Assembly: GCA_030248215.1 (NCBI GenBank) | Contig: JASANG010001228.1 | Coordinates: forward strand, 62,001-126,000 | Length of the DNA: 64,000 nt | DNA from: Enoplolaimus lenunculus | Taxonomy: Eukaryota > Nematoda > Enoplea > Enoplida > Thoracostomopsidae | Direction of reading: 5' to 3' | Shown: in pieces, positions 1-13,525 of the stretch | Position numbering within the stretch: the stretch's first letter is position 1 | Layout: the number at the start of each line of letters is the position of its first letter | Program-made: the position numbers and the translations under genes | Notes under the pieces: generated by a model | The model's database searches: none | The model's input: only the letters and a program-made list of their open reading frames with translations | What the model was told of the DNA's origin: nothing

Positions 1-3000
1 ATGGCGGAACATCATATGATACTAACAAACATGTGCCGTTAGTATAATATGATATTATGAGACAATGTAAATAACACACTGATAATATGGCGGGAAATTG
101 AAATTTTTGTGGGAAAATTCAAAATTTGGTGGGATATGATGTTTTCGGCGGAAAATTCAAATGTTGGCGGGAAATTTATATTTTGGCGGGAAAATTCAAA
201 ATTTGGCGGAAAAATTCAAATGTTTGTAGGATAATTGAAATTTTGGCGGGAACATGTAAATTTTGGCGGATAGTCTTATGGCATGTCATGAGCTGTAGTA
301 AATATCATATCATATATGCTGTTAATTTGGAATATCATACGATATTCACCAATATGTCTGATAGTGTCATGTGACATACGCATACTTGTATGTTGAGATC
401 ACCTGTGTACCCGTGCTTTGTATAACAATATCACATGATATTCGACTTTTGCCTGTTCGTATCATATGATGGTAAACAGAAATTTATGTTCATGTCGAAT
501 CAACATGTGACAAAACGTGAGCCGTCTGCCCCAATTACAACGTTAACCCCGCATTAAACGCCATAAATATACGCTTGATCAACAGAACATTCGTTTCATT
601 TCTCGCTTAGGCGCAGGTATAGGCTTACGAATATGCTTCTACGACTGTGGCGACCATCGAACCAAACAAAGGAAAAACTTCGTTCCACGTTTGACTTAGT
701 AGCCCTTCACCTATACACTGCCGATTAAAGTACGGAAGGTCGTCAAAATTTGCCAGATTCAAATAACGACCATTACACTTAAATCGGAAAAATTGCACTT
801 GCTGTCTTAATAATGGCGAATTGTCTGTAGCAAATAAAACTCTGCAAAATGGGTAATTTGATTGAAAATTGCTCCAAAAGCTACAAACGCACCTACCACA
901 AATTTACAAAAATGTGAAAAACTTCAACTGCTGAAATTGACGAAGACTCGTGCAAAACTTCTACGCCGGAGAACCAATACGATTTTTTGTAGGAACCGGA
1001 AGCAAGCTCCGGTTGGCACCTTTCTATCTCTGTCAGTAGTCAGCACAACAACAGCATTATCGCTCAAAACAGCTATAACAAACTTCACAATAGTTAACAC
1101 GCATGCAAATGGCAAAAGGTTTATTCGTATCTAAATTGTGCAATGCAATGCAAGTATTAGTCAAACGAAGAACGCCAAATAAAACAAACAACATTAATTC
1201 GTACACAACCCTTAACTCAGCAGTTATAGAGGTCACCGTAAAAAATCTACAGCTAAAACAAATCATCCAACCGGTTTCAGCTAGTCTGTAGCCAATCAGT
1301 TCAGATACATGACAGCTATCATTTCACCTGCAACTACTTTAATACCATCTACCATAACCACGGTACTCTTATAACTTTGTTTTATAACAAATTGCAGACT
1401 ACTTTGGTCATATTAATATAAAAAGGAACGCTTAGGACAAACTCACTATCCCTTTTTCATAATATACCGACACTCGGCGATCATGCCTACTATATCAAAC
1501 TTGAAATAGTCGATGCAATCAATAATTACCTACATACACAAAGGCATAAAAACATAAACGAATATTATATATATATATCAGTATTATAATACAAGTGGTT
1601 GATTTGCGACAAATTAACCAGTTAAAAAATAAACAACAACAATGTTAATTATTAATGCACGCAATAAACTGAGGTAAACAACAACTGTCGGATTCACAAA
1701 CGGTACTGACCATTCGTATTTATTGAAAACGTACGATTTATTTTATTCGCTGGGTTCTTGTGCGATTTTAAACACAAAACTTATTGTCGCAACAAAAACT
1801 ACAAAATGCTCACACCAATACCGGATTGTGAAAAATACCAGGTTTCGTTTAAAATTTAGCTGAACCTAAATAAAACCATCAATTTTTACAAAAAAAATTT
1901 CAAATCTAAAATTCCACTCGTTACGTTTAACTAAATATAATGGAATATATCAGCTACCGCAGACTTTCAAATTATCAAAAAATACCGCCACAATTAAAAA
2001 TTCAGCTTTATTGCTGACATTTCAGTACGACCAAACTAACCAGCGAGTCAATGTAAAACAAATACCATTGAAAACTATTAGAATCCAAGTACAGTAAGCG
2101 CCTGCAAATACACATTCGAAAGTTAGCGATAGAAAAAAAGGCAAGAACGACGAAGTTTAACCCATAAGCGAAGCCGAACCTGAATATTTCACACGGAAGA
2201 GTTCAATATTTTTTCTAGTGAGGCTGAAGACTAACCTCATATACCATGCCTTGGCTACGGGCCGGGTGTTATGAGAAAATTTTTTGGTTCAATTGAACAA
2301 AAATAAATTCAAAATTAAATTTAAAAATTTAGTGATGCTAACACATTGCAAATGCATAAGAGCGTCACACTTAGCGCTGGTGTTGTTATGTACTGTTAGC
2401 AGCTATCGCGACACCTTAATTCGCAGACAACACTGCACAATGACGCACGAAATCGCACAATTATAGTGCAACCAAAATATGATGCGCTTGCATTCATGAT
2501 CAGCTAATGTTTTGGCCACAAACCTTGTTCTTCACATACAGGTAATGCAAAAACAGAACGCCCCTTGCCGTAAAATCTGGTTTCCTCACAGTTCGTTCTT
2601 CTCGGTGAGTCAAGAAATTTATAACAAGAAAATGTTTAAATAGCTTAAACTCTAACAACTTCGCGAAATTCAAAAACCAAAACTTCTGCAATCCATGATT
2701 TTACTCAATTTTTTCTTTTGAAATTTCCAGATTCTTGTACAAAAGTGCTTTCAATAAGCCTTCGACGATCGCCCAACAAACCAGACAAAGCATAGGTTAA
2801 ACATACTTCGGAAACAACTGGAACTATATTGTCACTGTCGAAGCATTAGCTGCACTGACCACAGAAATTTAGCACAAACCACTCAAATTTTACGAGCAAA
2901 ATTATTTATTCTTGACGAATTTTTATAAGTCGTTCGTTATAATGACTATTAAGAAACCTCCAGAATATTAAATTACAAAAAAAACGATTTTCCCTACATT

Positions 3001-3543
3001 CTACCACGGACAATATATCGGACCCCAGAATTATCTTGAAAAATCAAAACACTATTTGAACCAGAATAATCTTAAATTTAAGAAAATCCGTTTCATTTCA
3101 AATTCTGAATCGATTCGTCGCTCAAAACAAAGCGGTACTTTCGGCACCTTATTAAATTTTTCAAAGAGCAATGCGATATACTAAATATTTTATACTAAAT
3201 AATGATACGTGGCAATACAGGAGAGGTACACAATTACCCAGTATGCTGCACTCAGCGATGGTCAGAATATACAATATTTAAGCTCAAATCTTTAAAACTG
3301 GATCGCATATAGTGAATAAAACTTTACAACCCACCCCACAAAACGTACATTTTTAAAACAAAAAAATGTGACGAACTAAAATAGCAGTTTAAATAAAACT
3401 GCGGGTAAAATTTCTGAAATCTAATTTAAGAATAATTAATTTTTTGTTGTTATTGTTGCTGCTGGTTCTGTTGTTGTTGTTACCCATCAACCCACTCACA
3501 TAACAAAATAATGTCATAAAAAGTCACAAACCGCAGATAAACG
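1..3543. other. Intergenic region without recognised genes
   Basis: AT-rich sequence with only short, uninformative open frames (all under about 95 codons, with no recognisable domain). Visible content is the short repeat cluster near the left end, a degenerate TTAGGC-type fragment around 600-650 and a GTT-rich microsatellite around 3,440-3,485. I see no RNA gene. Confidence 0.6.
86..271. repeat. Imperfect tandem repeat of a TTGGCGGGAAAATTCAAA-type motif
   Basis: About eight imperfect copies of a 20-30 bp unit with the core TTTGGCGGGAAA followed by ATTC and an A/T run. The core resembles the E2F binding consensus (TTTSGCGSGAAA). The clustering is seen directly; any regulatory role is inference, because no gene start lies nearby. 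Confidence 0.55.
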
Positions 3544-6500
3544 TCAATCAAATGCAGCTTCTTGACTTTTTCTGACACATTGTGCAACTCGACGTTTGAA
3601 TTCAGGATAGTTTTCACGCATCATTTTCTATAAACACAATCGAAAATCTAAGTCGCATCGCGCAACTCTTACAGCACTGGCATATATAATGGGGACCGAT
3701 GACTTCACGACAGAACTAAGCTTTGTTCATTTAGAAAACTTACGCCAAAAAAGCATCAGCAAAAAATAAAGACGCTAGCTGGTTTTCTAAAATTCTACTT
3801 GAGTACGACTTAACACGTAAGTATGTACTAAGCAATAATTAACCATTCTATCGTTCCTAAAAGCATACTAAAGTTCAGGAAATATTTAAGTCATTGACTA
3901 AATTTCATACATTACAGAGTAATAATTCACACATATTAGACTTGGCCTAATTTAAATTGTAGACTCATGATATCTTTTTAATTGTAAATCAAAACGTGGC
4001 TTTTTTGTTACAATAGTTACTTGCAAGTGAGAGTTATTTGGGTTTGCTCAAAAGTTAAGTATTTATTTAAGTCGGTGACTTAAGTAATTACTTGAGTATA
4101 ACTTAAATAAATACTTCAGTAAGATTTCGGAAATCTAGCCATTGCCTTGGTACGATTTTCTATACTATTTTTACTTTAAAAATTAATACAGCACCACAAA
4201 CAAAATATAATTAATTTTCAAGTTTACCGATAAATAGCACTCAAAAACTCATTGCATATGCATAAATAGTAATACGTAATACACTTTAAAAACGGCGCGC
4301 CGCTAGCGAATATGCTTAGTAAAGACGTGAAAGCCGACTGGTTTCATGTGTTAAGCAGTTGTAACCGATCATGATGGCAAACGTTTTCCACTCCGACGTC
4401 CTGCGTTCGATTCTGAACTTGAAAACTAGATTTCAGGTCAATTTGTATGAATTCAACCGAGAAAAGAATAACTTACTGCAGCATCAACATTTGCAGGGCT
4501 TTCGTCATTGGGATCGGCGAGCAGTGAAATAACTGATATAAGGATAGTTTCCACTGTGTGGACAGGCAGCCAACGCTCGGATGCCTTTTCATAGCCCCAT
4601 CTGAAAAAAAATGAAATATTGTAAACAACTGCCTCTACCAAGAATCGGCCGTGAATGAACTTTACCAGATAACGAAACCGGATACTAATTCTTTAATGAA
4701 ACTGTACGTTACCGATATATATGATCTAAATCTGTGCACTGTTGGCAGTATTTGAGTCGTGCAACAATATATGTCTACTGATTTGAAAATAATGGTTGGC
4801 TTGGATTCAGGCTTTACTTTTTCATTTGTGAGCGTTGAACCAATTTGGCTAAAACTCGGAAAAGATTTGGCCAATGTAGCCAATATTTAGCCAAACTTTA
4901 AATAATCCACAATTTCCGAAAGCAATTATCGCATTTAGCTTCAAGCCCAAAAAATCTAGGTGATGTTCAACTAGCGCATTTTTTAAATAACTATCTGAAG
5001 GAATTTGACGCAGCGCAGCATATCAGTGTTAATCAACACCAGGGATAGTAGGTCTCGGTCTCGGAAAGTCTCGGTATTTGGCAAGTTTCAAACCGAGAGC
5101 AAAGAAAAAACAAGTTCGAGTTTTCAGCCCAACGTTCACAATTTTTGCTACAAAAAATTGTTTAGTGGTTTTTACCGGCAATGCTGAGCAGATACATCAA
5201 TTTATTATCAAGTACAAAAAACATTCATAGGTTTTGTGGGAATGGCAAGGATGGGCGGTCTCGGTCAAAAAACGAGAACGAGACCGAGACCAGCGAAACC
5301 CCGAGAGTTGCCGAGACCGCCCATGCCTGGGAATGAGTTATTTTTACTTTCCGCTACGATTTAAAGTTGACCGAGATCGAGACCCAGAGGTCTCGGAATC
5401 GCTACTTGGATCTCGATATTGGGTCTGGGGTTTTGACCAAACTACTCATCCCTAATCAACACGCATCAAAATGCTAAGTTAAGCCGTGATAAGGCAAGTA
5501 TTTTTTTTGGCATGACGAATGCAAATAAAATACATTTTGCCAATTTGGTTCAAGCCGTGAATATATTTTAGCTAATCTGAATTTTAGTCATGGCTAAAGA
5601 AGTGGCTAAAAATAAAACACTGCTTGAACTTTTCTTTCACGTCAGAAACACGTGTTGACTTGTCCAGAAATGCTGGCGTAGCAAAATATCTAGTATTTCT
5701 ACAATGTAAGAACTAGTTTTATGACAGTCGAGACCAAAACCACGAATATCTGGTATCTGGCAGGTTCATACTAGTTTGAAAATTTCGAGATCTACAAAAG
5801 CAGTAGTTTGCCAATTTGAAATACTATCGCCAACTAATGTTAGCTGGACGTAGTGGACGTACTATACTCAGTTGAGAATATTGACAATGATATCAACTAT
5901 CAAAAGCTAGAAATTTCGCTCAAAATTGTAAGCAGTCAAACATACAAATTACATTTGTGCCTGCATTGCCAGCTGTGTACTCGTGATTCAGGACGCAATT
6001 ACCAATAGCATAGCACATCCGATCTTGGTAGGGTTCAATTAAAATGCTGAGTAAAAAAGCTCATCTACCATTCCATTCAGGAAGTCAGAGAATTCGAAGG
6101 GTCTCACTTTACGATAGCAATCAAGGGCGTAGCCAGAGGGTTTCAGGTGAAAACCAGAACTTTGGGTTTTTTCAAAGTGTATTTCGGACACGGTTGCGAT
6201 TTGCAACACTTACCCCTAGCCCTCCCAAAATCCTGGCGTCGTCTACGATAAAACTCGACTGATTTTCGGCGTCACAATAAAAAATAAAAACAAACTCCAA
6301 GTCCTGCTGCTACACAAATTGCATTACCTGTCATCTCCTGGCTCATGAAGTATAGAGACGCACAACTCGCCATCTTTGGAAACTAGAAAAATTCAAAACT
6401 ATACAATATAAAAATAACTCAGTAACCCTTTCCACATCAGCAAGTTTTGCAACACAAAATTGCAATACAATTCGCTTGCGCCAGTTTCGCTCGATAACCC

Positions 6501-8024
6501 TTCCACAAAACTTGCAGGTGCAGCTATAAAGTTTCAATGCAAAAAAATGCATAAGTAAATAGGGCTTTAAGCTTGGTCAACAAAAACGCCTTCAGTAGTT
6601 TAGTTGTAGATTTTTCTCAAGTTAAACAATATTTTGTTCGCGTTTTAAGCTATAATAATAATAAATCTTGAAGAAAGTAACAACATACAACACTACGCAT
6701 CAAAACTGTATGAACTATGAGTATGTGTGCAAAAATAATTTCGTTTGATATGCATCACTTACTGTTGGGATGCCATATTTCGGTGAGAAATCTCATCTTA
6801 GGCGGCCGTTGCGGGTAGTCACGAGGAAAATCCATAATTGCTTTGAAGAAACCGCCTTCGCTAAAATACAAACACTGCCATTATTATATTAAACGCAAAA
6901 CGAGCCGCTAATTAAACGAAAAACAATTGAAAACCTAAAGTGGGCTGTTGCCAAGAAGCCAAAGTTAATTTAAACGCTTCGTGCAGCATTTAAATATTGC
7001 GGTAATGCATTTTGACCAAAACGGAATGATATGTACCTACGTAATAGGTGTCACTTCCCTGACCCCTGGGCTATGATTTTACCAGAAACCGAAGCCAAGA
7101 AAATTCACAACACGAGATAGTGTGTACACATCGTATTTTATATGCCAGTTTGTGCGCCGGCAAAACCTGAAAAGTGTCGTCGGTCTCGGTCAATTATTCA
7201 TGGTCATCACCGAAAAAAATTTAAAATTTCCAAAATAAAAAATTTAAATTTCCAAAATAAATTATTTCTAATGCATTTTTCAGTTTTTTGGCGTCCTTCA
7301 TAGTTTTTTGCGTCTTTCATTGATTTTTTGTGTTTTTTAATATCTGCTCGTGATTATTGCGTAACTATGAAATTTCATAAATTCACAGAAAAAATTTATT
7401 AATCAGTCATTACTTACTACAACAATACAATCATACATTTACATCCAAACCGCCGAGACACAAAAAAGCGACACCGAAACCTGCCAAAAACAGAAACTTG
7501 CCGAGACCGAGGATCCCATTCCTGTATGTGACATAATGAAATTTGATTAAAATGTGCCAAATTCATGACTAAACTTCGAAATCTATAAATTTATCAGAAC
7601 GGCAACGTGATCGCGCATGACCTGAAACACTGAACTGCAATTAAAGCGACTTACAATAGTGTATCTGCTGGCCCAATGATTAAAACTTCCCATTTGTGTA
7701 TATCGTCGTCGTTAACTAAACCAGCCGAAAATCCTTCTACCGGTTTTTTCTTTAGTTCTAAAACAAACATACCTATACATACAAAGCGAATTCCGATTCC
7801 GATTAGAATCCCTAATGAACTCCTGCTTTGGCGTTAATTTCACACTAACTCATGTGATTGCAGATAGAATTGCAATGTAAAAAACCAAATAGAACAACAA
7901 CATAACAAACGATATATAAATATAACTATATAAATTTAACTGTTTTCTAATTTAACAACTAAGGACATACAGACTTACCCGCTAATTGTTTACGCAACAG
8001 AAGCGCCGACTGGCTCTCAGCCAT
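3544..8024 (-). CDS. UBE2G1: Ubiquitin-conjugating enzyme E2 G1 (UBC7-type), six coding exons
   Basis: Coding exons on the minus strand are 7979-8024, 7655-7757, 6763-6860, 6328-6382, 4477-4600 and 3544-3627. They join in frame to 169 residues plus stop; the human protein has 170. All junctions are GT-AG and every phase agrees. The start [15 protein letters not shown] is the only upstream ATG in frame and matches the family. The E2 HPN motif lies at residues 80-82. The catalytic cysteine is Cys90 in [15 protein letters not shown], followed by the acidic-loop region typical of the UBC7/CDC34 subgroup. [19 protein letters not shown] and the C-terminal [16 protein letters not shown] complete the UBC fold. 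The enzyme accepts ubiquitin from E1 as a thioester and passes it to substrates with an E3, mainly giving K48 chains. The introns hold GTCTCGG-rich and palindromic repeat elements. Confidence 0.95.
3777..4142. mobile_element. Palindromic element (MITE-like) in the last UBE2G1 intron
   Basis: The left arm (from about 3,777, with ACTTGAGTACGACTTAA) and the right arm (to about 4,140, with TTGAGTATAACTTAA) are imperfect inverted repeats. A related fragment lies at about 33,355-33,460 in an SF3A2 intron. The ends are approximate. Confidence 0.4.
5040..5454. mobile_element. GTCTCGG-rich element, copy 1, with CAGGGAT ends
   Basis: Begins CAGGGATAGTAGGTCTCGG and ends near CTACTCATCCCTA, forming short imperfect terminal inverted repeats. 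The interior carries many GGTCTCGG/CCGAGACC words in both orientations. CAGGG termini are common in hAT elements, but no clean 8-bp target duplication was established. It lies in a UBE2G1 intron. Confidence 0.55.
7165..7524. mobile_element. GTCTCGG-rich element, copy 2
   Basis: Same family as the element at 5,040. GTCGGTCTCGG lies at the left and GCCGAGACCGAGG at the right end, separated by AT-rich sequence. It lies in a UBE2G1 intron. Boundaries are approximate. Confidence 0.5.
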
Positions 8025-10196
8025 CGATAAAAGACATGCACAACTACAACACCGCGTCTTTGTAACGTAAAAGTTGTCAGATGCTATGTAATTTACTAAA
8101 TTACTTTAAATATCTATATGTACTATGGGTTTATCTTTTCATTCAATAATATCCAATTTGTCGATGCATATAGGGCTAAAACTTCAGTTATATTGTGAGT
8201 TTTGTGGCGTGCAGAATGTACCATTGGCCAATAAATAAATCTAAGTACCATTAGCGCGTAAGTAATATTTCTTTCCCACGTTGACAAACGTTTCTGATTG
8301 CTTCTGTGATGCTTACATATTCCCGGTACTGAACACACATTACAATATACTCTCCGTCTTACAATGCTGCATAATCAGGCAGGCAGGTGGATAGAAAATC
8401 AGGAAACGTTTTTGCGAAAATTTCATATATTCGCAATCAGCTCGACCTTTAGATTCCGAAAATGATATTTTCATAATATTCAAAGAAAATTTCTTATTTT
8501 TTACTCTAACCAAGGGTCCCTTTTTATGACAGCATGGAAAGCTAAAACAATGTGTAACTAGCCTTAACCCTCTAAAATACTTACTCGGAGAACGTGAAAC
8601 CATTTTTGTGTTAAAATATAATTTTTCACAAACCACTGATTTATTATTGCTCACACGCGGCTGACATATAGCAGCAAGTATAAAATTATATTGTCAAGAC
8701 GATTCGAACGATAAGTATCCAATTATGAAAATAAGAAAAGATCTATTTTTTATAAATGGGCGCCATTAAGTAAAACTATAAAATTCTCGGAATTGCAGTC
8801 AAATTATAAAAATGTATCGAAATTTCAGCAAAAACCGTGCTGTTTGATTTTCTAATCCCACTTCAACAGCGCCAAATTTTTGACTTCTGCAAATTATACC
8901 TCAACCAGCAAATGGTCGTTGCCAATTACCGCGTCGTTCAAACGATGCCTAAATATATTTCTTCAATTTTTACCTAAGGGTTTCTCATGAAAGTAAAAAC
9001 TTGCTCAGTATATAGTCAAATGACATTTTAAAATAATCGCTTGCTTGTAGGGTCCTGTATATTTTAATCTCACGTGAACACAATGGGCAATTATGCAACG
9101 CCACACCAGTCTATACCAGATTTCCAAATCGAACTGCATTTTGCCGGAACAGGAACAGAATTTTTGCCGCATCAGGAAACTTCACAGGAACCAGAATTGG
9201 AAATACTTTTCCTAATTAAAACAGGCGCAACGGGTCTAACATTTTTAAATCGCGCACAACACATTTTGATCTAATCGGGCTTTCCCAATACGGACAATTA
9301 TGAAGGGTAAATTTTCACTGCATAGCTGAGTAATTTACAGTAGAGGCTGTTCTAAGGTTAGTAAGATGAACCAAGTTTCTGTCAACAATTCATTGTCTGT
9401 TTTTAAATTTAACTAGAACAGCTAATGCAGCAAAACAATATTAAATGGCCGATTATTGCATCAAGCTTCATGCTACTGCTTTACGGTGATTTTATTCTAT
9501 TAATAAAAAGCTTTCGTTCAAATCCTTGCATTAATTCATAAATTATTCAAGTACTTCATCATGCTGAACTGCGAAACGTGTTTGATTTTTATCGTGGAGC
9601 TAATTAGAGCGCAAAAACTTTTATAAGACAAGGTAACTCGATTGTATAATTACTGAGCTAGTGTGTATTACACTGCAACGTGTTGCATCAGGTTGAATTG
9701 TAAGATACAGTTTGCAAAAATGGTATTGAATACGAAGCTGTGAAACGTTTGTTTTGACAAAAACTAACATCTGGTAACAGCTCTGGTCGTTTTATTAGCT
9801 GGATTTTAATTTATCAGAAATTTAGCAAAACTTTATGTCGCCTGGTTTGCAAAAATGACGAAGTCCAGTTCATTACATCAGCGTGATAAAATATTCAAGA
9901 ACGGGTTTAACGTAAAAACTAACTTTGAAACAATTCTAAACATGTGCCTCATATTCAACTGCAAGTATATAGGTCCTGTACTACGAATTCCACTTGCATA
10001 ATTCATTAATCTCTATGGCTTTTTCTTCAGCTTATATTTCTTGTTCATTTAAAGCTTGTTTCATTTTATTATTATTATTATTACATTGTTTGAAACGTAA
10101 ATTTTATTTCGTTAAGTTATCTGACATAGTGTTTTTATCATATTTTGGTTAGGCAATCAACATTTATTAAAAAGCGCATGTTGTGTAACATTAAAC
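8025..10196. other. Divergent intergenic region between UBE2G1 and YKT6
   Basis: This 2.2-kb AT-rich interval separates two divergently transcribed genes and should contain both promoters. No TATA box or other core element stands out. At about 9,060-9,250 lies a partial copy of the CAGGG element also seen at 35,165-35,830 (shared GGAACAGGAACAGAATTT-like and CAGGAACCAGAATT words). Confidence 0.5.
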
Positions 10197-12502
10197 ATGA
10201 AGATATTTTCAATTTTAATATATTATAAGGATGATCCATCAAACGCGGTGCGGCATTTGAAAGGTAGCTACAATCTGGACAGCTTTTCGTTTTTTCAGAG
10301 ATCTTCAATAAAGGTTGGTTTTGCCTTGTTTTCATGGAGGCAGCGTTTGTCTACGAATGAGGTTCTCACCGGAATTTAGGTCACCCCTGCTAAAGCATAA
10401 AAAATATGAAACACTTACAGTTTAAGATTCGGAATTATTTTATGATTTCATTCTTAAAATTGTGCTTTTTTGACTTTAACCAGGGTTAGGTAATGCAACA
10501 TCGTTTTACTTTTTAGGATTTTTAATAAATCAATGACATCTATCTTGCCCAATATTTCAGCAAAATTTTAGTTATATTAGTAACATTGCAATTCTGATCG
10601 TACTTGCCAGACCAAAAGAAGAGGGACGAATTTGATTATTATGGCTGATTGGATTTTATACCTTGTACCGTCCGTAATAGAAATTTTCAGGCACCGCTTA
10701 ATACGTTTGACTATCGAAAATAATGCAGCGAAGTACGAATGAACTACTTTACGTAGCATTCGTAAAGTACATAATTTAGAATAATAGTATTTACATTTTG
10801 TGTATATTGCTTATTATTTGTAGGAATTCATGATATTCACTGGTAAAGTCATTGTAGAAAGAAGCCCTAAGCCGTCTAGAACGTCAGTTAGAGTACGTTT
10901 TCAACAGAAATTGCTTATGCATTTAGTTGTGTAACCTCGCTTCTCCACAGCTTGAAAATTTCCGCCGGGGGGCGTTTCCTGGGGGGCAGCTTATTTTGCT
11001 GGGGGGCAGTTTTCCTGGGGGGCCCCAGATGATCTGGGGGGTCCTGGGGGGCAGGCTCAAAATTTTGCAAGCCGACTTTTTGGACCATTTTTTTATTCTA
11101 GATCGTGTTTCCAACTCAACTGAAGATTACTCATCGCTCAACATGACAAAAATTTCCCGCAAACGCTAATAACAATAATTTTAACTAATATTACTGACAA
11201 CTTAACCAGAAGTTGAAAGAAGCACTATTATATAAAACATAGATAATCTATAATTGAAACTGTGATTAATATATATTTTGTATATTAGTCACAGCTTCAA
11301 TTTATCATAAGGCTCAGGCGGGTTGAACTTGTTGCTGCAAGGTACTTTCGAATGCTGTATGCCCTGAAACGGTCTTTATATAGTTGTGCTTTTTTCAGTT
11401 CATTATTGAACTGTACTAGTTACTACTGGTATTTGTAACGCTATTAAAAAATTATGAGTACTCAGCGTAATATAAAATCACATTTTGCCGAATGTCCGCC
11501 TCAAAAAAGTCCAGGTCTTTATGTTTTAACATTGAAATTTTTTGGCTTAGAAAAGTCCTGGGGGCCCCCAGCAAAAAAATTTGCTGGGGGGCGGCCGAAA
11601 ATTATCCGAGAGGCCTTTCCTGGGGGCGGCAAAATTTTCGCCGGGGGGAAATTAAAATTTTGAAAAGTGCTGGGGGCCCCCCGCCACCCCGCTGTGGAGA
11701 AGCCAGGTGTAACTATTTGATTTTGTTAATTTGTCAAAAGCATATGTTTGTTCATTTGAACAGACATCTTAACATTGCTGTTTTATATCAGCGGTTACAG
11801 TATGGACGGAGAAAAAGAGTAACAGTGTTATACCTTCTTTTTGACAATTTGTGTGAAAAATTAATTGCGTGTAGCGTGTCTAATATGCGCGAAATACTGT
11901 TAATATGCCAAGTGGTGCAATAACTTCTTGCGTCAAAATGTGTATATACATAATTGATTTTTTCACGTACAAGATTATATATTAATTACTTCTTCTTTTT
12001 CCCAAGAACAATGATACTCATAGATTTTGTTTGTCATTTATTAAAGACTAAATATATTGGGATTTCTTGTTTTTGTTTTTAGGAACAAGAATATCTGGTC
12101 CATGTATACGTCCGTCATGATGGACTATGCGGTGCTGTAGTGTGTGATGCCGAATATCCAGATCGTGTTGCACATTCCCTGTTAGGTCGGGTCCTTGACG
12201 AGTTTGCAAACGCCGTCCCACGTCCAGATTGGTTGGACGCCAATGAAACCACGCTAGGGCCGCTGAAATGGCTAGACGCGTATTTGGCAAAATATCAAAA
12301 CCCGCACCAAGCAGACTCAATGACACGAGTTCAGGATGAGCTGGACGAAACAAAAGTTGTCCTACATGATACAATTCAGAAAGTGCTGGAACGAGGTGAA
12401 AAATTAGATGATTTAGTCGAAAAATCTGAAGGTCTTAGTGCTCAGTCGAAAATGTTCTACACGAGTGCGAAGAAAATGAACAAATGTTGTACTTGGGTGT
12501 AG
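10197..12502 (+). CDS. YKT6: R-SNARE YKT6 (longin domain), three exons
   Basis: Exons 10197-10313, 10824-10892 and 12083-12502 join in phase 0 to give 201 residues; human YKT6 has 198. Residues 1 to about 130 form the longin domain, with MKIFSILIYYKD and the hallmark SFSFFQRSSIK in exon 1 and EFMIFTGKVIVERS in exon 2. The C-terminal SNARE motif contains ELDETKVVLHDT, then LERGEKLDDLVEKSEGL, whose arginine is the zero-layer residue of an R-SNARE. The protein ends CCTWV: the cysteine four from the end is the expected prenylation site and the one before it the palmitoylation site, as in human CCAIM. The protein acts in ER-Golgi, vacuolar and autophagosomal fusion. Intron 2 is interrupted by a G-rich inverted-repeat element. 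Confidence 0.95.
10929..11713. mobile_element. G-rich MITE-like element inside YKT6 intron 2
   Basis: The ends are inverted repeats sharing CTTCTCCACAGC: the left reads TGTAACCTCGCTTCTCCAC and the right is the near-complement GTGGAGAAGCCAGGTGTAAC. Next to each end lie blocks of runs of five or six G (10,966-11,056 and 11,559-11,685), all with G on the plus strand, which is also the coding strand. The centre (about 11,240-11,315) forms a second hairpin around TTTGTATATTAG. There is no coding capacity. Confidence 0.65.
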
Positions 12503-13452
12503 TTGAAACACGAGCTTTATTTGGTTTGGAAGTGTTGTTTGTTGATTTTGTAGCTGTACTTGTTTGCTTTTCCATCAACAAAACAGTCCCTCTTCCCAAC
12601 AAATTAACGTTGGCCCGGGGCTGGAATATTTACAGGGTGCAGGGCTAACTGCATGGCCTCGTTGGCAATGCATACTTTTTAAGAATGTAGAAGTTTTTGT
12701 TAGAGGAAACGAACTTGTAGTAGTATATAGCCTTGTTTGCCGTTCCCCACACATAATAGACTAAAATAATAAAATAGACCTAGGTTTAGGCTTAGGGTTA
12801 GCCTTAGGAATGATATAAATATTGTGGGAAATCTTTTGTTTTCAATCCAATTAACAGTGTAGAAAAAAGTAAACAAGTGCTGTTTATTTTGTAATGCTGA
12901 TGATAATGACTATCACTAGTGTGTATATTGTTGTTTTTGTGTCGGTGTTTATTTGTTGTATATATTTATGTGTACATAAATGTGCATCAAATGTGTCTTG
13001 TTTGTTTTGTGTTCAAATCAAATAGTTGTAGAAATTTCGCAACTCAAAGATGACATTGCAATATTTGACTATGATGTCAATAGTGAATGTTGTGGTATTA
13101 CGAGATCAAATAGAACGCAATGAACGTCGCTGGAGGTATTCAGGATGGTAATGGTATATCATTAAATAGTAGTGACTAAAACAACACGAGTTAGTGTGAG
13201 GATTAGATTTAGTAGCCGTATTCTTAACTGTGTATAGTACATATTTCCAGTTATAGTAAAACGAATTTGAAACCAGCGAACTTCGAAAGCGGTCATCTTA
13301 TAATCTCACATAGTAGTACGATAAGTTGAGTGCAAAACTCAGCAGGTGATAGATACTGCCGCTCATGTGCAAATAAGAGCTGAGTTTTTGAAACAAACTT
13401 CGAAGTATTTATGAACAATAACCCGATTGATGTATAAGTTGTATAATACTTA

Positions 13453-13525
13453 GGGCCAATGTAAACAACAAGGGCGGAACAGTATTATAAGCTTATTCCT
13501 AAGCCTAAACGTAAGCCTTTCGGCA
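13453..13525. mobile_element. TTAGGC-type element, truncated left half
   Basis: Starts GGCCAATGTAAACAACAAGG, continues GGCGGAACAGTATTATAAGC and then CCTAAGCCTAAACGTAAGCC. There is no matching right end. Confidence 0.55.

Noticed and set aside
9074-9274. 66-codon ORF with EPELEILF
   Set aside because: It lies in a fragment of a non-coding CAGGG element that also occurs in an SF3A2 intron.
12048-12374. 108-codon minus-strand ORF opposite YKT6 exon 3
   Set aside because: Shadow of the conserved plus-strand YKT6 frame, with no family resemblance of its own.
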